A stretch of DNA of 12,131 bases, taken from CAG-611 sp964487215 (GTDB taxonomy: Bacteria > Bacillota_I > Bacilli_A > RF39 > UBA660). Shown here one piece after another: positions 5,993 through 9,435 of this stretch. Each line of letters begins with the position of its first letter. The stretch's first letter is position 1. Location: assembly GCA_964487215.1 (NCBI GenBank), contig CAZAPU010000022.1, positions 1-12,131 on the forward strand. The letters run 5' to 3'. The notes beneath the pieces were generated by a model. It saw only the letters and a program-made list of their open reading frames with translations. It was not told the origin of the DNA and ran no database searches. The translations under genes were made by a program, and so were the position numbers.

Positions 5993-6358
5993 TTAACTAG
6001 TAGGATTTTCAACTGTTGCAATAGAATTGCTTAGATAAAATGAATATAAAATAATAAGTGAAGCAATAATTGCAAAAGTAGCTGCTAATAACTGATATTT
6101 AAATGGTCTTAGATCTTTATTATTAATTTTAGCTATCTCTAAAAAATTATAATTAATAATAAAAAATATAATAAGTAATGATAGAGAAAGATATCTATTG
6201 AATTCAGATAATTTTCTATTATTAGTTTTTGTATTAAATTTTAAATCATTTTTTACTTGATTAGTTGTATAAATTGATATTAAAATGGATACAATAAAAA
6301 GAACAGAGACTATCTGCTGAATATTTAAAAGATTTATTTCTTGTTCATTTGTATTCAT
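5993..6358 (-). CDS. Small membrane protein with three predicted helices, function unknown
   Basis: A 121-residue protein I do not recognise. Three hydrophobic stretches long enough to cross the membrane are visible at ~14-31 (IVSVLFIVSILISIY), ~56-73 (YLSLSLLIIFFIINYNFL) and ~88-110 (YQLLAATFAIIASLIILYSFYL). A basic loop (KNDLKFNTKTNNRK) lies between the first and second, suggesting that loop is cytoplasmic. The acidic N-terminus has no signal peptide. The ATG at 6358 is the only methionine in the frame and a stop lies two codons upstream of it. No Shine-Dalgarno precedes it, and a TATAAT box ends only 5 bases before it, so the mRNA is probably leaderless. It is divergent from hsp20 across a CIRCE operator and is followed by the aspartate kinase gene with its own promoter. 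Base composition matches the neighbours. Confidence 0.75.
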   Translation of the reverse strand: MNTNEQEINLLNIQQIVSVLFIVSILISIYTTNQVKNDLKFNTKTNNRKLSEFNRYLSLSLLIIFFIINYNFLEIAKINNKDLRPFKYQLLAATFAIIASLIILYSFYLSNSIATVENPTS

Positions 6359-6363
6359 ATTTA

Positions 6364-6369
6364 ATTATA
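6364..6369 (-). promoter_or_regulatory. -10 box for a leaderless transcript of the membrane-protein gene
   Basis: TATAAT on the minus strand ends five bases before the ATG, placing the transcription start on or next to the A of the start codon. The -35 region (about 6386-6392, TAAAAA) is weak and overlaps the left arm of the CIRCE element. A long A/T run (6373-6391) lies between. Confidence 0.5.
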
Positions 6370-6389
6370 TTCAAAAAAAAAATATTTTT

Positions 6390-6416
6390 TTAGCACTTTA
6401 TGTTGACAAGTGCCAA
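6390..6416. promoter_or_regulatory. CIRCE operator (HrcA binding site)
   Basis: TTAGCACTT, nine bases, AAGTGCCAA. The known CIRCE consensus is TTAGCACTC-N9-GAGTGCTAA; the left arm matches 8 of 9 and the right arm 7 of 9, with the exact 9-base spacing. The arms are complementary at 8 of 9 positions. It covers the -35 box (6403-6408) of the hsp20 promoter, the right place for repression by HrcA. Confidence 0.85.
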
Positions 6417-6430
6417 TTATTGAGTATAAT
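6403..6430 (+). promoter_or_regulatory. Sigma-A promoter of hsp20
   Basis: Perfect TTGACA (6403-6408), 16-base spacer, perfect TATAAT (6425-6430). The -35 box straddles the spacer and right arm of the CIRCE element. The start point near 6437 leaves a short leader holding AAGGAGGA. Confidence 0.85.
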
Positions 6431-6454
6431 ATTATTTGTAAGGAGGAATGATAC

Positions 6455-6841
6455 ATGAATTTAGTACCAAGAAAATTTTTCTTAGATGATTTCTTTGATG
6501 ATTTTGAGCCAAAAACTTATAGCAACATGAAATGTGATATTTATGAAAAGGAGAATAATTATTTTATTGAAATGGATATTCCAGGATTTGATAAAAAAGA
6601 CATAAATATTGATTTTGATAATGGTTATTTAACAATTACGGCTTCAAAAGAAAATACTGTAGATGAAGAAGAAAAAAACTACATTAGAAAAGAAAGAAGT
6701 TATGGAAAATATCAAAGACAATTCTATATGGGTGATATTGATGAAGAACAAATTACTGCAGAATTTAATAATGGTATTTTAAAAGTTGTAGCTCCTAAAA
6801 AAGAAGAAATTAGTACTAAGAAAAAAATAGAAATTGAATAA
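6455..6841 (+). CDS. hsp20: Hsp20 family small heat-shock protein
   Basis: A 128-residue small heat-shock protein, an ATP-independent holdase that binds unfolding proteins in the cytoplasm and forms oligomers. The alpha-crystallin domain spans ~25-118: KCDIYEKENNYFIEMDIPGFDKKDI opens it, YGKYQRQFYMGDIDEEQI holds the dimerisation-loop region, and NGILKVVAPKK is the family's G-x-L hallmark near its end. The C-terminal KIEIE supplies the I-x-I motif that docks neighbouring subunits. The short N-terminal arm is rich in Phe and Asp (FFLDDFFDDF), as in many bacterial members. The start follows AAGGAGGA. It is monocistronic, driven by a near-consensus promoter under a CIRCE operator, so heat induction through HrcA is expected. 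Confidence 0.95.
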   Translation: MNLVPRKFFLDDFFDDFEPKTYSNMKCDIYEKENNYFIEMDIPGFDKKDINIDFDNGYLTITASKENTVDEEEKNYIRKERSYGKYQRQFYMGDIDEEQITAEFNNGILKVVAPKKEEISTKKKIEIE

Positions 6842-6868
6842 AAAAAGAACTTATTAAGTTCTTTTTTT
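6841..6868. terminator. Bidirectional intrinsic terminator (hsp20 / lipoprotein gene)
   Basis: AAAAAAGAACTT (6841-6852) pairs perfectly with AAGTTCTTTTTT (6856-6867) around an ATT loop: a 12-bp stem with A-run and T-run. It starts at the last base of the hsp20 stop; the minus-strand stop (6867-6869) overlaps the other end. Confidence 0.85.
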
Positions 6869-7730
6869 ATTTATAAGTTTCTTCTTTTAAATTTGCAATA
6901 TTATCATTCATAATTGAAAGATAATCACTATTAGTACTTATATCATCTTCAGTAATTGTTGTCATAGTTCTAAAATCAACTGTTTTAGCACCATAATTAT
7001 TAACTAAATCATTAATAACATTATTATCTTCAAGGTTTTCATGGACAAATAAATAACTTAATTTTCCTTTTGAAAACAATGATTTAGCAAGTTCAATGTT
7101 ATTTTCTTTATTAGTTTTATCTTCAGTTAAATTAATAACTGTAAAACCGTATTTCTCTAAAAATTTTAGTGATTCATCAAACGAAACAATCCTTAAATCT
7201 TTTGAATTATCTGCTGTTTTTTTAAACTCGGTTTCTAACTCAGAAACATCAACCTTTAATAAATTATAATTACTTTCTATTTTTTGTACAATATAGGGAT
7301 TAGATATTAAGTTACTTAGTTCATTTTTTACATTTTGAGCAATCATTAATATATTGGCAGGATTCATCCATACATCTGAATCTGCATTTGTAGCTTCTAA
7401 TCCATAAGCAGCATCAATAATTTTTAGTTTGTTATTATTATTTAACATGGCTGTAGCATAATCTTTTTCATTAGATTCACCATTATATATAAATAAATCA
7501 TTTTGACTAAAATCTTTTAACTGTTTTTTAGTAATTGAATATTCCTCAATATTAGTACTTCTTGGATAAACTGTAGCAACAGTAGAATACTCACCATATA
7601 ATCTCTTTGTAACATATTCAATCGGATAAATAGTCGTAATAATATTTATATCTTCCATATCATCTTGTTTTATACATCCAGTTAGTAAAAATATTCCTAC
7701 AACTAAAATTAATAGCATTATTTTTTTCAT
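6867..7730 (-). CDS. ZnuA-family substrate-binding lipoprotein lacking canonical metal ligands
   Basis: A 287-residue exported lipoprotein: basic MKK, hydrophobic core, then lipobox LTGC with Cys19 as the lipid anchor. The rest looks like the metal-binding (zinc/manganese, ZnuA/PsaA, cluster A-I) substrate-binding family: INIITTIYPIEYVTKRLYG (~28-46), a YSITKKQLKDFSQNDLFIYNG block (~64-84), DVWMNPANILMIAQNV (~119-134), the long linking helix (~140-172), EKYGFTVINL (~192-201) and NNYGAKTVDF (~244-253). The usual histidine ligands appear replaced: Glu62 where DPHEY is expected, Asp119 where DPHVW is expected, and Phe184 where SHxAF is expected. The only histidine in the protein is His230. No ABC permease or ATPase gene is adjacent. 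It overlaps yidD by 4 bases (ATGA) and its GGAG site lies within the yidD end. Real zinc uptake is doubtful. Confidence 0.75.
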   Translation of the reverse strand: MKKIMLLILVVGIFLLTGCIKQDDMEDINIITTIYPIEYVTKRLYGEYSTVATVYPRSTNIEEYSITKKQLKDFSQNDLFIYNGESNEKDYATAMLNNNNKLKIIDAAYGLEATNADSDVWMNPANILMIAQNVKNELSNLISNPYIVQKIESNYNLLKVDVSELETEFKKTADNSKDLRIVSFDESLKFLEKYGFTVINLTEDKTNKENNIELAKSLFSKGKLSYLFVHENLEDNNVINDLVNNYGAKTVDFRTMTTITEDDISTNSDYLSIMNDNIANLKEETYK

Positions 7731-7951
7731 TTTTTACTCCTTTTTTTTGGTACAGGATCATATCCATAAGTTCCCCATGGATTACATTTTAATATTCTTT
7801 TAAAAGTTAAATAACTTCCTTTTAAAGCACCATGTTCATTAATGGCTTCAATTCCATAATTAGAACAAGTTGGTTCATGTCTACATGAATTATGCCATGG
7901 ACCAGGAATTTTTTGATATACTTTAATAAAAAAAATTAAAATTTGTTTCAT
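7727..7951 (-). CDS. yidD: Membrane protein insertion efficiency factor YidD
   Basis: A 74-residue member of the YidD family, small membrane-associated proteins that help the Sec/YidC machinery insert inner-membrane proteins. Visible are the N-terminal amphipathic/hydrophobic helix MKQILIFFIKVYQK (1-14), then SCRHEPTCSNYGIEAINEHGALKGS (~22-46), RILKCNPWGTYGYDPVP (~52-68) and a basic tail KKRSKK. The three conserved cysteines are present. ATG 7951 is chosen because GGTGGGG is just upstream and the family starts there; an in-frame ATG at 7996 would add 15 residues unlike the family. In most bacteria yidD lies in rpmH-rnpA-yidD-yidC; here it is displaced and sits before the lipoprotein gene. It ends in TGA, the only TGA stop among the complete genes here. 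Confidence 0.92.
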   Translation of the reverse strand: MKQILIFFIKVYQKIPGPWHNSCRHEPTCSNYGIEAINEHGALKGSYLTFKRILKCNPWGTYGYDPVPKKRSKK

Positions 7952-7967
7952 TTCCCCACCTATTAAT

Positions 7968-7996
7968 ATTTTACTATTAAATTGTAATTTTATCAA
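7968..7996 (-). promoter_or_regulatory. Sigma-A promoter of the yidD-lipoprotein unit
   Basis: Minus strand TTGATA (7991-7996), 17-base spacer, TAAAAT (7968-7973), about 17 bases upstream of the yidD start. It lies inside the region that a 7996 start codon would make coding, which supports the shorter yidD. Confidence 0.65.
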
Positions 7997-8024
7997 TCAA
8001 AGAGTATTAAATTTAATAAAAATA

Positions 8025-8033
8025 TGATAAAAT
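8025..8033 (+). promoter_or_regulatory. Extended -10 promoter of rnc
   Basis: TGATAAAAT is an extended -10 (TGn plus TAAAAT); the -35 region (TATTAA at 8005-8010) is poor. The start point near 8040 leaves about ten leader bases with AGGTGAT as ribosome-binding site. Confidence 0.5.
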
Positions 8034-8049
8034 TAATTAGGTGATTGTA

Positions 8050-8715
8050 ATGAAAGAACTATTAGAAAAATTTAATATAAAACCTAATAATATAAAACTA
8101 TATGAGCAAGCATTTATTCATACTTCATATGCTTATGAGAATAATATTAAAGAATCATATGAAAAACTAGAATTTTTAGGAGATGCTATCGTAGATACAG
8201 TTATTTCTGATTATTTATATAAGTGTAATAAATATGCTGAAGGAGAAATGACTAAAATAAGAGCAAGTTATGTATGTGAAAATGCTTTATATAAATATGC
8301 CGAAGATTTAAACTTTAGCAATTATATAAAAGTAGGTAAAGGAGAGGATCATACTGGTGGAAAACACAAGAAAGCAATAATGGCAGATGTGTTTGAAGCT
8401 TTTGTAGCAGCAATGTACCTTGATTTAGGATATGAAAGAACAAAAGAAATAACAATAAAAATAATAATACCTTATATTGAAAATCCAGATATTATGTTGT
8501 TTAGTGATTATAAATCAGTATTACAAGAAGCTGTGCAAACAGATAAAAAATCTTTAGAATATGTTCTTTTAGAAGAAAAAGGTCCTGCTCATGATAAAAA
8601 ATTTAAAGTTCAAGTAACAGTAGATAGTATTATAATGGGAACTGGAATTGGTAAATCTAAAAAAGAAGCAGAACAAGAAGCAGCAAAAGAAGCATTAAGT
8701 AAATTATCAAAATAA
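8050..8715 (+). CDS. rnc: Ribonuclease III
   Basis: A 221-residue double-strand-specific endoribonuclease that processes rRNA precursors and structured mRNAs. The N-terminal RNase III domain (~1-145) holds the signature ESYEKLEFLGDAIVDTVISDYL (35-56) with Glu41 and Asp45, and the second acidic pair Asp113 and Glu116 in ADVFEAFVAAMYLDLG; these coordinate the catalytic magnesium. The C-terminal dsRNA-binding domain (~153-219) starts DYKSVLQEAVQ and ends with GKSKKEAEQEAAKEAL. ATG 8050 is preferred over in-frame GTG 8041 because AGGTGAT (8039-8045) is placed for the ATG and would overlap the GTG. Rnc normally precedes smc; here gmk lies between on the other strand. Confidence 0.96.
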   Translation: MKELLEKFNIKPNNIKLYEQAFIHTSYAYENNIKESYEKLEFLGDAIVDTVISDYLYKCNKYAEGEMTKIRASYVCENALYKYAEDLNFSNYIKVGKGEDHTGGKHKKAIMADVFEAFVAAMYLDLGYERTKEITIKIIIPYIENPDIMLFSDYKSVLQEAVQTDKKSLEYVLLEEKGPAHDKKFKVQVTVDSIIMGTGIGKSKKEAEQEAAKEALSKLSK

Positions 8716-8746
8716 AAGATGTTAACAAATTTGTTAACATCTTTTT
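8714..8746. terminator. Bidirectional intrinsic terminator (rnc / gmk)
   Basis: A perfect 16+16-base palindrome with no spacer: left arm 8714-8729 (AAAAGATGTTAACAAA), right arm 8730-8745, T-run after it. The last four gmk codons and its stop (8734-8736) are inside the hairpin, and it overlaps the last two bases of the rnc stop. Confidence 0.85.
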
Positions 8747-9330
8747 CTTTGCTCTTGATTGATAATATCTAAAACCTCATTATAATCATGTTCTTTTGAA
8801 CCACTTTCAATAATATGATCATATTCATTAATAAAAGATATTTCATATTCTGCTTTTTTCAATCTTTCAATAATTATATTTTCGGAATCCGAATTTCTGT
8901 TTCTTAATCTTTTTTCTAATTCCTCTAAAGTTGGTGGTTTAATAAATATAAGAATTGCTTCTTTAAATTTACTTTTAATAATAATTGCACCTTGAACATC
9001 TATTTCTAAAATTACATTATATCCATTATTTAACATTTCAAATACTTTATCTTTTGGAGTTCCATAATATAATCCATCATATACTTCAGCATATTCAATA
9101 AAATTATCATTTTCAATATTTTTATTAAACTCCTCCACACTTACAAAATAATAATCTTTTCCATGCTCTTCCATTTTTTTCGTTTTTTCTATTATTCTTG
9201 GTTTTCTAGTAGTCATAGAAATAGAATACCAAAAGTTATTATTTTCATTTACTAATCTTCTTCTAATTGTGCTTTTACCAACTCCACTTGGACCACTTAT
9301 TATAATTAATAATCCTTTATTTTGTTTCAT
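8734..9330 (-). CDS. gmk: Guanylate kinase
   Basis: A 198-residue kinase that converts GMP to GDP with ATP, essential for GTP/dGTP supply. The P-loop GPSGVGKST is at 13-21, the GMP-binding SMTTRKPR follows (~38-45), then GKDYYFVSVEEF (~57-68), EYAEVYDGLYYGTP (~79-92) and ILEIDVQGA (~106-114). Length is normal. Between the RKPR and GKDYYF motifs there are about six more residues than usual, and the usual GE of PRxGExxG is absent (IIEKTKKMEEH). The start has AAGGTGATAC upstream. The gene is alone on the minus strand between rnc and smc; in many relatives gmk lies elsewhere with rpoZ and priA. Confidence 0.95.
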   Translation of the reverse strand: MKQNKGLLIIISGPSGVGKSTIRRRLVNENNNFWYSISMTTRKPRIIEKTKKMEEHGKDYYFVSVEEFNKNIENDNFIEYAEVYDGLYYGTPKDKVFEMLNNGYNVILEIDVQGAIIIKSKFKEAILIFIKPPTLEELEKRLRNRNSDSENIIIERLKKAEYEISFINEYDHIIESGSKEHDYNEVLDIINQEQRKRC

Positions 9331-9347
9331 TGTATCACCTTATGGTT

Positions 9348-9353
9348 ATTATA
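9348..9353 (-). promoter_or_regulatory. -10 box of gmk
   Basis: TATAAT on the minus strand, 17 bases before the gmk ATG, giving a short leader with AAGGTGAT. The -35 region is only a T-run, so strength cannot be judged. Confidence 0.5.
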
Positions 9354-9398
9354 AAGCATTTTATTAAAATAAAAAAGGTTTTTTTATTTACTTTTTTT

Positions 9399-9407
9399 TG
9401 ATATAAT
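9399..9407 (+). promoter_or_regulatory. Extended -10 promoter of smc
   Basis: TGATATAAT is a perfect extended -10 (TGn plus TATAAT). The -35 position is a T-run. The start point near 9414 gives a ~22-base leader with AGAAGGTG as ribosome-binding site. Confidence 0.6.
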
Positions 9408-9435
9408 GATTATAACAAATATAGAAGGTGAATAT

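Noticed and set aside
7952..7996. Longer YidD starting at ATG 7996
   Set aside because: The added 15 residues do not fit the family, cover a good promoter (-10 at 7968-7973), and GGTGGGG lies properly before ATG 7951.
8041..8049. GTG start for rnc
   Set aside because: The GTG is itself part of the AGGTGAT ribosome-binding site serving ATG 8050.
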